The notes under the pieces are model-generated. The model was not told where the DNA came from. It saw nothing but the letters and a program-made list of their open reading frames with translations, and did no database searches. Below are positions 28,656 to 40,170 of a stretch of DNA of 64,000 nucleotides, in pieces. Location: positions 496,001-560,000 of the forward strand of contig JASFXZ010000016.1 of NCBI GenBank assembly GCA_032209605.1. Direction: 5' to 3'. Both the position numbers and the translations under genes were made by a program. Position 1 is the first letter of the stretch. Each line of letters starts with the position of its first letter. The stretch is from Mactromeris polynyma. Its lineage: Eukaryota; Mollusca; Bivalvia; Venerida; Mactridae.

Positions 28656-29356
28656 AAGTCATCTCTCCTCACAGTTAAATCGAACCTTACCAAGCATGTG
28701 GCTTTGCACAAATCTCGTAGACATTATCTACATCAAGAACAATCCAAAATGTAATCTCGATATGGAAAGAAAGAATACACTGTCGTCTATGATCACCACT
28801 GTGCAATACATAGTGATGAAACAATTGATGCATATTTGATAACCTGACATACCGATCTTAATACGGTACAGTAATCATTGTCAGAGCTTCGTAATTGCTT
28901 TTAAAAAGTAAACCAGACACGTTTCGTGATACAAAATGTACTAACAAGCTCGTATTCTATGTTCGGACGGAGCACCTATCAATACTTGACCACTGACAGT
29001 TCCCAGTGGACGTCTAGTCTGTGCAATTATATAATCAACATATCAGACAGCTCCGATCAATCAGTCAGACAACAGATTTTGTATCAGTAACCAAATTCGA
29101 CAGAAGTGTGCATAATCATCTCGAAGTACAAATATCCAATCACTGCTTTACTAAAACATCACTCTAAAATGACTTAAGCTCTTTTTTCATAACGATCGAT
29201 ATATTAATTAGTCGCCACAAAGAATCAATTAAGACATCATTGTGTAGAAAAAATGATTTAGAATTATTTAAAAACGAATTAATATTTCGCGGCAAATAAA
29301 TAAAAGAATATGTTACTCAATAGACTCTTTAATATATTTTAACAACAAATGGAACG

Positions 29357-29418
29357 AAGCATCCTTTATATAACTCTCTTGCTCACAAGCATCCTTTATA
29401 TAACTCTCTTGCTCACAA
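29357..29418. repeat. 31-bp tandem duplication
   Basis: AAGCATCCTTTATATAACTC followed by TCTTGCTCAC occurs twice head to tail. It is a simple local duplication with no coding role seen. Confidence 0.8.
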
Positions 29419-30489
29419 AGTTCCGCCATAAATGGTATTTTGCAATTAGGACTCTAGGATATATGGACAATCGATGTTTAGAAATATTGTAGTAGTAATT
29501 ACATACGAAGTGTGGAATCAGGTTGAGTAATTACTTTACACTAACTGTCGACATTCTTGCTTTTAGCTGTTAGAATGTCAATCTATATCAATCGTATGTT
29601 GAGTGTATTTTCGTCCATGATGAATTACATTTTAAAACCGTCTCAAAACTGTTGAAATCCATCGTATCTGCGTCGTTAATGTATGAAAGTCAGTGGATGT
29701 ATGAACGTAAGTGGGGAACTGTAAAATAAGTCTTATTTGAGATTTTTTCGTGGATTTTAGTATTTTGAAGAACTTACTTGACTTTATAATTTCAGTGTTT
29801 TACCGGAATATAACGCCCGATAACGTGATATTTTACAGTTTCAAGCATCGATGTAAACGTGTGTTTATTTCACTGCTTACCAGCTAAAAGGACTGCATGT
29901 GATGTAGAAACCTTCAGAATCACCAAGTGTAAATTAAAATAAAGTTTGTTATGCAAATAAAAACAAAGCATCAATACAACTTCTATACAATTGTAAACAA
30001 AATACATTACTTGGAAGAGCTATTTTAGCACTACTATAGACATCAAATGGCACTTAGCTCTTGTCGTCATGTAGAATATTGAAACACCATCGTACGTAAC
30101 TAACGATGCAAACCCGCTGAAAAACATGGAATAAAAATAACATGCGTTTGTTTTTGTGAAAGATCGCCATTTGGACAAGATTTTGTCTGATGTTTCCTCG
30201 ATGAAATAGTTTTTGATCGTTCACCTACTATATCTAAATATGCTAAATCGGAACGTGACATCATTTCCGTTGTAGCAACATTTATATCTACGGAAATGAC
30301 CGAGCGTTGTTCCGATTGTATATCTCATATGTCGGACGTAACTATTCTTGTCTACCAGACCCGAGTTTCCCGGCTTTACACCGGTACTGGCTCTTGGGCT
30401 GTCCAGATCTTGGTTAACTGTTTAGGCGGTAATTCGACAAATCTTAATCTTAATATCTTCAGCGTAGGACGTATCATCTCAAATTTAGT

Positions 30490-30965
30490 AATTATCGTCT
30501 CCAACGAACTACGAATCGCCTCAAACGTATAAAGTTTCGTTTCCAACGTAGTACGTATCGTTTCCAACGTATCGTTTCCAACGTAGTATGTATCGTTTCC
30601 AACATAGTACGTATCGTTTCCAACGTAGTATGTATCGTTTCCAACATAGTACGTATCGTTTCCAACGTATTACGTATCGTTTCCAACGTAGTATGTATCG
30701 TTTCCAACATAGTACGTATCGTTTCAAACGTAGTATTTATCGTTTCCAACGTAGTACGTATCGTTTCTAACGTAGTACGTGTCGTTTCAAACGTAGTATT
30801 TAACGCTTCAAACGTAGTATTTATCGTTTCCAACGTAGTACGTATCGTTTACTACGTAGTACATATCGTTTCCAAAATAGTACGTATAGTTTCCAACGTA
30901 GTACGTATCGTTTACTACGTAGTACGTATAGTTTCCAACGTAGTAGGTATCGCCTCCAACTTAGA
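30490..30965. repeat. 21-bp minisatellite, about 22 copies
   Basis: Units CGTTTCCAACGTAGTACGTAT with alternating ACATAG/ACGTAG and TATGT/TACGT variants, becoming irregular after 30780. Reading frames on both strands stay open because the unit is seven codons (METIRTT.. on the minus strand, YRFQRST on the plus), but nothing marks them as genes. Many units contain the palindrome TACGTA. Confidence 0.9.
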
Positions 30966-32500
30966 AATTAAGACTCATTATTTCGTACTCTGTAAAAGGT
31001 ATCTCTTACGTAGATCTTATGATGTCTCTCCATAATAGAACTAATAGGATTCCGTATTAAATGTTTATACCGTATGCAACAAACTATAATCTAAAACAAT
31101 ACGTGCGAGTATTGAAATCCAGCCAAAGTAACAATTTCGATTGATTTGTTGTAAGAAATTGCCTGGCTTTTATGTTAATCTCATGCCTTTCTTGCATACT
31201 TTTATATTGCGAGGAAATAATTAACATCGTGAAATTAATATGCTCAGTTTTATACTGAAAGCCATAATATTGTAGTTGAATGGTGTTGTACCAAGGTCGT
31301 TGGTTTCGTAATTACAAGAGAGTTGTGAATGCAATGTATCAATTATTCAGAGCATATTTCTGCAATTATATGGAACGACAGGTTCAATTAAATTAATTTA
31401 GATTTCATTAGGAGTTTGGTCGTTCTATCACTACATCTTCATAAGCTGAATTTCAAGCATTGAGCAATATTGTATCTGTAATATAATAGTTTTGGTGTCC
31501 CTAAGGTATTTACATGATATATATTTACACAAGATAAGACCATAATTATGTAGAGTATGAATTCCGAAAATCTATAATGCAATCATGTACGTTTATTTCA
31601 TTACCTAAGTGTGCTCGGCAAGTCTGAATAGTTTTACGCTTGGGCTTCATTTGTAAGCTATTCGAAAGCAATCATATGAAACAGGTGTAAGTTCCACTTG
31701 TATGTTACGACGTTACACAATACAAATAAACTCCAAAAACGCGAGGTAAAATGAACGTGGTAAGAAAAGTCTTTCTACATATTTCTAACATGTTATGGAA
31801 CAAGTGTATAAAATGCTACACGGTGACACTTAATAGCAACATGTATTACTATTTAACTAAAAGTTATTGGAATATAGAATCTCATCGGATGTGCCGCAAG
31901 TAAAATTATCAGCAAATTCTATCTTCTCCAACACATTAAGTTCACTTCCTTCCATCATCTTATGTCACATGTTTTCAAAGGTCATGATTAATTACATCAG
32001 GAAGGCTTCCGCATGCCAGTCACTAGATCATCACTTTCTTCTAAGAATCTAATAAACTCATCCGGATTCAGAGGTACAGTTGCACCACGAGCAGATTGTA
32101 TACACCTCAATGTCAGAGACATGTTTTGATTATTTTTGGCAAAAAATGGTGTTTGGTTATATATCTGGTAGTAAAAACGAATTTTGACTCATCCTGCGGA
32201 ACGTTTCTGCATGTGACTTTGGTTGGCATGTCGTTCTTTCTTGACTTTATTCTGCTATTATCATCTCTCTGTAGGAAGTCAATAACTTCGTATCTTTTCG
32301 GTCGTCTCAAAATCGGTTGCCTTTCCTATTTTGGGATTTGATAGCATGTTTTGAATCAGCTTTGCTTTCCAGCTTATACGTACACTTCTCTCCAAAGGTT
32401 GCCGTTGCTACTCCTCTAGTGTAAGTAGTAGTGTATCGGGAACAGCAACTCTGGACAGAGATTATTTCGTCATATATAGCCAAATCTAAACCTATTATGA
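30966..32500. other. No gene seen
   Basis: About 1.5 kb of AT-rich spacer; only short, overlapping, unconvincing ORFs. Confidence 0.4.
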
Positions 32501-32507
32501 ACAGTAT

Positions 32508-32745
32508 GCTCGCCTGGTAAGCTCACTCGGTAAAGCGCTTGACTGCGAATCTAAAGGCGGTGGGTTCGAAACCCAAGCGAGGTGTAGTTTCCTTCCTGGC
32601 AATTTGACTGAAGATAATGCATTCAAAGGCATTTGCAGTCCATCTCTGAAATCTGGATTATGTAGAGAATTTGCCATATGCTTCTAGAGATCAAGTTAGT
32701 ACTGGGTGGTATTCAAGCAGCACATTTTGGATCAACTAACCGCAG
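32508..32745 (+). mobile_element. tRNA-headed SINE, copy A
   Basis: A worn tRNA-like head at 32508-32583 (GCTCGCC, then AAGCTCACTCGGTAAAGC, ACTGCGAATCTAA, GGTGGGTTCGAAACCC) is followed by a body containing TGTAGAGAATTTGCCATATG and AAGTTAGTACTGGGTGGT. The same body words occur at 60380-60450 and 49490-49540 and, on the minus strand, at 34130-34180. The head keeps RNA polymerase III A and B box words but its anticodon stem has a lost base, so it is not a tRNA gene. Confidence 0.75.
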
Positions 32746-32749
32746 AATA

Positions 32750-34090
32750 TTACTGAAATACTGTAAAACATGTAAAGATTACGAACACGTGTCTAAGACA
32801 AATTTTTTTTTCTAATATACATGGGAGTGTTTGCGATTTATTGATGTTAACAATGACCCCCTTCATTTTGCAAATTGTTATATGGTTACATTTGACAACA
32901 TAACTGACATCGCCGATGACGACGATACAATGCTCACAATCTGATATATTTCCAATTTCTCCGAGTACATTTCAAAATAAATGACACGAAGCTATTTCTG
33001 GCCCATTTCATGTTGACAATACTAACATGTTCGAGAGACCATCATCTCCTTGAAATAACGTATTTCGCCAAGTCTCATCGATTTTCTAATCCCCCTCGTG
33101 AGACGCAAATACAAAATAGTCATCAATTTAACTTGTCAGCGTATCAGCTTTACTAATTCCGTACAGATATACATGCGGTCTTGTGCACGCGGTTTTTCTG
33201 CATTTTACGCTCATCAATAGGTCGATGACTCTGTGTTAAATACGGATTTTCTCGCAAGAATGTTGAACTGGGATTGTTTTGCGGTTATTTAACACATGTG
33301 GCCACTAGTTGCTTTGTGCCATCAATACATAGAAAACTGCGTTAGAAAGTGAATGTTCTCCACTCTTTATTCTCATGCGGCGTCGTTCGTTATGTGGTAG
33401 ACACATCAATCTAATTTGACCTGTCATTTTGAAGACATTGATTCAAATCAAAGATATTGATCGACTGACTTAATCACTAATTCGTTGATTTGATAGAATT
33501 ATATAATTTCAATGTCTGCTCTTCTCACATGACTGTCTCAATTAACGGAAATTGGAGTCACGTGAAATAGGATTAGCATGTATTAAATATAAATTTGATG
33601 ATGTTTTCAGAAATGCAGATGGTGGAATATTTGTTTTAGCGCAAGTGTAGTCAGTAACTCTGACTGAGATATTCTTTCTATTTCATAGTTTATGTTCTAA
33701 CGTATTGTTGATATGCAGTGGATACATGGTTATGAGACATATAGTACTGATGATAAAACTACAATGCAATCTTTCGACTTGAGAATATTTAATGAGACGA
33801 ATTTTACAAAACTATTATAAAACTCGTACAAGATGCGTTATATTGTGTTTAATAATATTACGTACATTTTGAACATTAAGGGATTCGATACTAAATAAAG
33901 TAACGATACGAGGAAGTCTCTTCCTGTTATCTCTGTAAATATTTAGATAATCGATAATTGCAGCTTTTGCTCTTTATATTCAATGGAAAACAAATTGCCG
34001 TTATATCAATCTATGTCATCATTTCAATTTTGCAAATTGAAGTCTTCATTTTGATACATTTCATTGTTACAAGCGGGTGCTATACGTGTA
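32750..34090. other. No gene seen
   Basis: AT-rich spacer without an open frame or recognisable repeat. Confidence 0.4.
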
Positions 34091-34094
34091 TTCT

Positions 34095-34326
34095 ATGTAT
34101 ACATTCTTACGGCCATTCCTGTTTCCGGTAAGTTACCCTAGCCAACGTTCCTGGGAACCCATTTGGTACTAACCTGGTCTTCCACAATACAGCATTCCCA
34201 CATGAATCAATGAATTATCTTTGGTCAAATTATCACGGAAAATATTTAACCCTCACCCGGAATGCGAAGCAACCACCAGCATATTGTCAGTCGACTGTTC
34301 TAACGATTGAGCTGATCTGGCGGGCT
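34095..34326 (-). mobile_element. tRNA-headed SINE, copy B (minus strand)
   Basis: Reverse complemented, the head (about 34250-34326) reads GCCCGCCAGATCAGCTCA..GTTAGAAC, then a worn anticodon arm and TTGCTTCGCATTCC in place of a normal B box. The body continues TTGTGGAAGACCAGGTTAGT, GGTTCCCAGGAACG and GGCTAGGGTAACTTACC, the same order as in the copies at 60.3 and 49.5 kb. Confidence 0.7.
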
Positions 34327-34329
34327 ATG

Positions 34330-36100
34330 TCTTGGTTCTAAATATTATACAAGACAAACATACTGACACATATTACATTCATAAAACAATTACGACATAA
34401 TAATTATCAGTAGCACAGTCAATATAACATCATATCATTTCTCATGTATCATGAAATATAGAAACCTCAAATGACAAATGGGGTAAAACACAATAAATAA
34501 AAAGACATTTAACGAAAATTGCTAAATAAAAAAAGACAAAACGATTTTGGAATTTTGAAGCTACAAGATATAAAATGTTTCTATATAATAAATTGTTCAA
34601 CAAATCAGAACAGGCATGAAGCATTTGGCTGTTTCTAATAATTGCTGTTTGAAAGCTTTGATGAATAATCTAATACCGTTATGGATTTTTTGTTTTATCC
34701 AGAAATGAATTCCAGTTCATGATGATCTGTGTAATGAAACATATTATTTTCATTACCATGGTAGAATGGAACTTTAAAACTAAACTGCGTTGCTCTAGTA
34801 AAACGAAAATGTACATAAGTACACACGACTGTCAATCTGGAGCATAAAGGTTCAAAGCGCGCACGAGGCGCATATTAATCATAACAATTTGATTCATATG
34901 TTACAATGCAATACAATTGAATTGGCCTTCGAAATTTCTTTGCCAAACCTGCGTATACAATGTGCTTCGACACATTAATAACCGAGGAATTCTGTATGTT
35001 CTCGTCTATTTTCTAGCCTGTTCAAGTTTCCAATTTATCGCAAGGACTGCATTAACGTGTATTGGTTCGTAAAACACACATTTATATTTCACTTTAAACT
35101 AAACACGTGCACTCTGTTTCTTTTAATTATGTTACATTGGTTCGAATAATGACCAGGTTCAGACTCAATATACTTTTATACTGCACGAAAGACTGAAACT
35201 TCAACAACTTTTGCCGACATCTCAACCAATCACGAGCAACGCATTTTCGAGGCATATTACAAGGCAACAGTAACTGGCATTCATTAATCCCGTAAGTCTG
35301 TTCGGGTACAATCGCCGTTCTCGTTGATAGGGTATGCGATAAAAGTCGCTCTTTGTACTTCATCGGATTTGTATGTATACGCATGAGGACAGGTAGATAA
35401 TGTCTGATTATATGTGTGTATTCGTTTCATTTGAGACTTACTATGGTGTACTGGTTAGCATAACGGACCGGCAATCCGTAGACCTGGGTTCGATTCCCGG
35501 TTGTGCCATTGACCGATGTTTCGTGTTTCTCAAACATGACTTTATGACATCATATATAAGCCGGTAAAATGAATGAAACATCTGCAGCAAAGGATAGAAA
35601 ACGTTGAATGTATACAAGCGTCCGAAACCAACGAGAACATATTTAAAAATGCTGACATGAGTTTTGTATTTGAGAACAGAAGCATTATCGACCAATTGCA
35701 AGAAATACATTGCATCCACACCGTGATACATTAATTAGATAATGGAAAATCAATTCAACGCCACGGAGGATCGAGTTGGTTTCTGAACAGTTTGAAAGAA
35801 ATGGCGATGAAGATTCATATAATTTGTTTTTTTTCCTGTGTGTGAATTGGTCAAGAATTTATATCCGTCTTAAGAAAGCAATTAATTTGTCTGCAGTTAG
35901 ATCTACCGTTTCAAGGAAAACGCTCGTTATCGTGATATCATTAATTGTATATCGAATCCATTAAGGTTCGAAATGTACATTATGCGGACCATCGAATAAA
36001 TTGCGAGACCTTGCATATCAAATCCAAACTTATCTAAATATATTTAATACGAGTCTGAAATCCATCAATATTAACATTAATGCTGTCAGACTCCCACCGA
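34330..36100. other. Spacer with one tRNA-like sequence
   Basis: About 1.8 kb without a gene; contains the tRNA-Ala-like pseudogene at 35437-35508. The 96-codon minus-strand frame that overlaps it (35441-35731) is an artefact of the tRNA sequence. Confidence 0.4.
35437..35508 (+). pseudogene. tRNA-Ala(GGC)-like pseudogene or SINE head
   Basis: A D-arm-like GTGTACTGGTTAGCATA, a perfect 5-bp anticodon stem (ACGGA/TCCGT) around a CCGGCAA loop, and a T-arm (CTGGG TTCGATT CCCGG) are all present. But the 5' acceptor strand does not pair with the 3' TTGTGCC, and position 33 is C instead of the invariant U. It is therefore probably a retroposed or tRNA-derived SINE head, not a working tRNA. The B box GGTTCGATTCC is intact. 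Confidence 0.6.
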
Positions 36101-36109
36101 TGCGGCACG

Positions 36110-36990
36110 TCCCAATGCCCGTTGTTAGGCAACCATAGTTGATGCGAATAATCTGCTTAGCTACTTTCAATTCTAGTCATCTAGGTCGCAGAAACGCTCA
36201 CCACGAAGAGGTTTTTAAACTTAGGAAACAAGTCAAAGTCCGGGGGACTCATATCTGGCAAATAAACTGTGTGAGACAGAACGTTCCAGTGGTAAGTGGT
36301 ATTAAATAACGTCACCCTCTCTGTTTTATACCAGGATGCAGTATTAAGTATTATCAGAGGCGATTCTTCCATCAATAATCTTTTTAATCGCTGGTTGTGG
36401 GATTTCCATCCAGAACTTTCTCTAGAAATCTTAATATATCGTCTTACGTATTGGAACACGATTTGCGGTAAATATACCAGTATTCTCGGGTCCAATTATA
36501 TTGCTCTCTTCCTAACTTGATAGGCCATGATGAGGCAGGTGCCTGTCACTCTGATTAATGTTCTTCTAATTCAGTCTCGTAACTTTTTATCCAAGTTTCG
36601 TATATAGCGACTCTCCGGTTAAAAAAGTGTCAACCCTCATCTTGGCACATGTTAACAAAAGTTCTTCAACACCGACGGGCGTGTATTTTTAACTTTGTGT
36701 AAGACAGAGCGGTACCCAACGTGCGGCTATTTGGCTCATCTTGGCCTATTAGTCCGAATGGTATGAACTTAAACGTGACTGATACCTATTTCATGGGCTA
36801 TTTTGTCAATCTTCTATCACAGATAGTGTCCAGTGTTTTTCACTTTGTGAACATTTGAACTGGACGTTCCTGGCCATCCTTACTTTCAATATCATTACTT
36901 CCATCTATAAAAATTGTTTCCCACAACTGCAGCCTATGAAGGAGTTTCTCGCATACATTTTGTAGTGTTTTAAATATTTCTGCTGCAGCG
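36110..36990 (-). pseudogene. Fossil mariner-family transposase
   Basis: On the minus strand the typical mariner words appear in the right order across several frames: DKIAHEIGISH (HTH, about 36790), QIAARWVPLCLTQSQKYTRV (about 36720), then a region matching the DETW block only vaguely, VLSHTVYLPDMSPPDFDLFP followed by KFK (36205-36290), and VPHRWES near the end (about 36115). The longest open piece is 104 codons (36181-36495). The DNARPH-type catalytic Asp site is unrecognisable (NTASWYKTERVT stands there). Many frameshifts and stops show an old, dead insertion. The family is mariner proper (YSPDLSPxDFxLFP), distinct from the Tc1-like copies at 8.4 and 17.9 kb. Confidence 0.82.
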
Positions 36991-37084
36991 TTTCCCTTTA
37001 CACTTTGTAAGCTAAATCAACAAGCCATTAACACGACTCAAACAACTATTTTGGTGGATGTTCGTGTTGGTGACATATTGTGGC

Positions 37085-37320
37085 GACGAGCAGAAAACAT
37101 GACACATGGATGGCAAAAGTTTCGCCTTGTCTCCCCGTCAACAAGACACGATAATCTTTCTACATTTCGACCTTCCGCCTTCCGGATGTTCATCGTGTTG
37201 GCGGGGAGCTAAGTCGTTAAGGCGAATAACGCGACATAGTAAGACCGTGACGGTTTTTATGCATATAGATTTGCCCTTGTCCGTCTGTTCGTCCGTCTGT
37301 CTGTCCGTCCTTCCGTTCGT
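37085..37320. repeat. Dispersed-repeat segment with CCGT-rich tract
   Basis: Around 37085-37250 lie TTTCGCCTTGTCTCCCCGTC and GGCGAATAACGCGACA, words I recall from common bivalve repeats. At 37275-37320 a (GTCTGTCC/GTCCTTCC)-type imperfect tract follows. No coding evidence; the 84- and 66-codon ORFs here are chance frames. Confidence 0.45.
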
Positions 37321-37860
37321 CACAAAATCTTGTGTCACTCATATCTCCAAAAAAATATGAGCCAAAGTTGTGCAACTGGGGTTTCATGTTTGACTGTGCC
37401 CAGTAAGTGCAAAGTTATTACCCTTTACTTAGTGAAAATATAGCCTACAGAGTAAGCAATCTTGTGTCTCGCATATCTCCAATACAATATGAGCCAGAGT
37501 TATACAACTTTACTGTTCACCAGCCTGTGAAGTTGTGCACCTGGCGTTTCATATATGGCTGTGCCCAGTAAGTGCAAAGTCATGGCCTTTGACTTAGTTA
37601 AATATAGCATACCGAGTATGCAATCTTGTGTCGCGCATATCTCCAAAAGAATATGAGCCAGAGTCATATGACTTTACGGGAACGTTCACCAGATTGTGTC
37701 GTTGTGCACCTGGGGTTTCATGTATTCATGTAAGTGCACAGTTATGGCCCTCGACGTATCACCATAATCAGTACAGTTGTTCACTTGGTAATTTTGATAC
37801 CCATTCACAACTATGAGCAGAATAATAGCATTGCTTTTGTGACAAAGACTGCAAGTGGGG
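37321..37860. repeat. Degenerate tandem repeat, about 165-bp units, three copies
   Basis: Units share TCATATCTCCAAAA, ATATGAGCCAGAGT, TGTGCACCTGGGGTTTCATG and GCCCAGTAAGTGCAAAGT, starting near 37336, 37467 and 37628. The distal part (ACTATGAGCAGAATAATAGC, TTTTGTGACAAAG) matches 42059-42100. The same family forms a two-copy block at 41755-42020, so this is one mobile or dispersed repeat present twice in the window. Confidence 0.8.
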
Positions 37861-39771
37861 GCATATGTGTCATATGGTCACATTTCTAGTTTAGTTCTTG
37901 TTGGTGGGGCGATAAAGCAAGAATCCAACAAACTGAGAGTACCAAAGCAATGTCGCCTTTTCGTCACGCATACCAATATGCTATGAAGTATAACATCTTG
38001 TGTTGTGCTGTAATCCAAAATAAAACTGTTTTGGTTTCAAATCTGCAAACAAGCTGCCTCATTGTCGAGCTAGTCTCTTCAAATGCATATTTTAGGAGGA
38101 AAACCTAATTTTCAGAAGGAAGTTTGGGTGAAAAATATTGAGTATCTTGAAAGACAGACTAATCAATATACTTCACATTTCACCGTGGTAAAAAAACTGT
38201 TACAAAACTGACAGCAGTTGGTACCATGTGTTTTCTGTGAGGGCTAGAAAATGATGTCTGGCATGACTAATACAATGAAATGTGCAATTAGGACTTTAAT
38301 AGTGTTACCACTGATTTTGAGTCATAATATATTCTCAAGTTAAAATAGCATATATTTTAATTCTACATGACATTGTATAATTTTACTGTCAGCACTACCT
38401 TTGTTGGGAACAGAAACAGGTGTCGGCCAGGTGACCAAGTACTTCCGGGTCGTCGAAACCCCGAAAGTAGTTCTTAAAAATGTTTAAGTTGTCTATAGCA
38501 GCACCGGTTCAATGTCAGATGTACTGATTTTACTTTGTATCGTTTTTGCCATTTCTGATTACTTAAACAGTGATTTCTCCTTGTTTTGAAGGCCACTGTT
38601 GAAGGATTTTATAGTGAGGCAATTCTGCCATTTGCCCGTTGTGTTTATAGTGGAGCGTTCTTGGTGTGGAATTACTGGGATGATGTTGTAGTTGAAAACT
38701 AGATACTATATATAGATGGGAATTGTGGAGCAGTTCACAATTCCTGTACAAAACTCTTAGTTATACTATCAAACACAAGAAGGCGAAAAAGCACCGGGAC
38801 GACATATAGATGGCAATCGTTTTGAGTTAGATATTTAAGCAACAAGCAACTTCACATGCTAGTATCTTATGACAACATAAATCAGTTTATATGGTGATTT
38901 GCGTTTAGGATTGTGAAATATTGATTTTGTTAAATTTCAAAAAAATAAATTTCTATAAAAGGACCAGCTATTTTACTTTCTAAATTTCTAATTTGTTTTT
39001 TTAACAGCTATTTAATCTGAAGTTGTCAAATGTTGCAGTAAAACGTTTGAAAATTCCGGTATAAACATTAATTTGGGTATGCAAATATCTGCGCAAGTTT
39101 TAAATAAATGTCATTATTTACATTTTAGAGCTACATGTATCAATACTTGTGATTTGTCCACTCTTAGTCAACAATTGAGAGATGTTCGTACATCTTTAAA
39201 CTGCTCGCCGGATATGTTAAATGTTAATGCTAAAGTTAAATGGAGTTATATCTGTAAACCATACTTGATACGGCATGATATGAAAGAGGATTATGTCTTT
39301 TAGGATTATGGTCGGAACTTTGTAGGCACTATCATTTGCTCTATAACTAACATAATGTGTTCAATGAAGTATCTTAAAGCTATTACCCAATCCTTTTGAT
39401 ATTGAGTTGTATTGTGGTGTCTAATGTTTTAAATTTATATTGTCCCTTGTTTCATGTTATGCTGTCCATTGTTTGCCCATGTTTGCCGGAGCATTAATTA
39501 GGTTGACCAGCTTGTGTTTTTATTAAACTGTCTTCCACTTTTCTATGCATTACGTACTGCTTATAATTGAGGCATATATACCCGTTCGATTTCTCCAAGC
39601 TTCTTTCATTCTTTATTATGACGTCATTTAGCAGTAACACAAAAAACTATATATTTGGCTATTTTAACAAAAAACTAAATCAGTCTTAGTACAGTCGTAG
39701 ATTCTGAATTTGATTTTTTTCTCAATAATTAATTAAACTGTTATTTTATACTTGAGGAAACAACTCTAGGT
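37861..39771. other. No gene seen
   Basis: About 1.9 kb of AT-rich DNA upstream of the His-Cys-box ORF. A 76-codon frame at 39073-39303 has no recognisable features. Confidence 0.4.
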
Positions 39772-40170
39772 ATGGAGGAGCTTTTTGAACGATGCAACAA
39801 CACATTACAGCAGAACAGCGAATTGCATGGAAATGGGGAATGTATTTTCTGGACTGGATGCGTTAGTATGCGAGGCTACGGACAGTTTCGGTTCAGAGAC
39901 CCAAGAGACCCACCAAGCAAAGGGCACAGAACTCGAACCAGTCATCGTGTAGCACTTATGGTGCATTCAAGAAATTTTGATGTTCCTGCATGTAGGCAGG
40001 CATCGCATTTATGCAACAACAAATTGTGTATAAATGTGAATCACTTAGTGTTTGAGGGGAATAATAATAACAGTTTACGGAAGTCCTGTTTTTCCCATTC
40101 TAAGTGTTGTGGGCATTATGACGTTGATGGAGGTCGGTTACCAGAGTGCTTGGTTCATTTGTCGTCATGA
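39772..40170 (+). CDS. I-PpoI-type His-Cys box (His-Me finger) endonuclease
   Basis: An intact single-exon frame of 132 codons. Residues 78-91 read SHLCNNKLCINVNH: His79 is in the place of the catalytic His, and Cys81, Cys86 and His91 are spaced exactly as the first zinc site of I-PpoI (C100, C105, H110); Cys24 or Cys30 would be the fourth ligand. Asn100 lies nine residues after His91, matching the metal-binding catalytic Asn119. Cys106, Cys113 and His115 match C125, C132 and H134 of the second zinc site; Cys126 would be the last ligand, after a longer loop. The N-terminal part (GECIFWTGC, RGYGQF) fits the beta sheet that sits on DNA in that family. It probably cuts or nicks double-stranded DNA in the nucleus, but target and role are unknown. 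Animal proteins with this zinc-binding loop are known; whether this one is a domesticated gene or a passenger of a mobile element is open. Confidence 0.8.
   Translation: MEELFERCNNTLQQNSELHGNGECIFWTGCVSMRGYGQFRFRDPRDPPSKGHRTRTSHRVALMVHSRNFDVPACRQASHLCNNKLCINVNHLVFEGNNNNSLRKSCFSHSKCCGHYDVDGGRLPECLVHLSS

Noticed and set aside
30492..30833. 113-codon METIRTTLETI-type coiled-coil protein
   Set aside because: It is the 21-bp array read on the minus strand; other frames are open too.
35441..35731. 96-codon minus-strand ORF with PGIEPRSTDCRSVML
   Set aside because: That peptide is the translation of the antisense of a tRNA-like sequence, a known annotation artefact.
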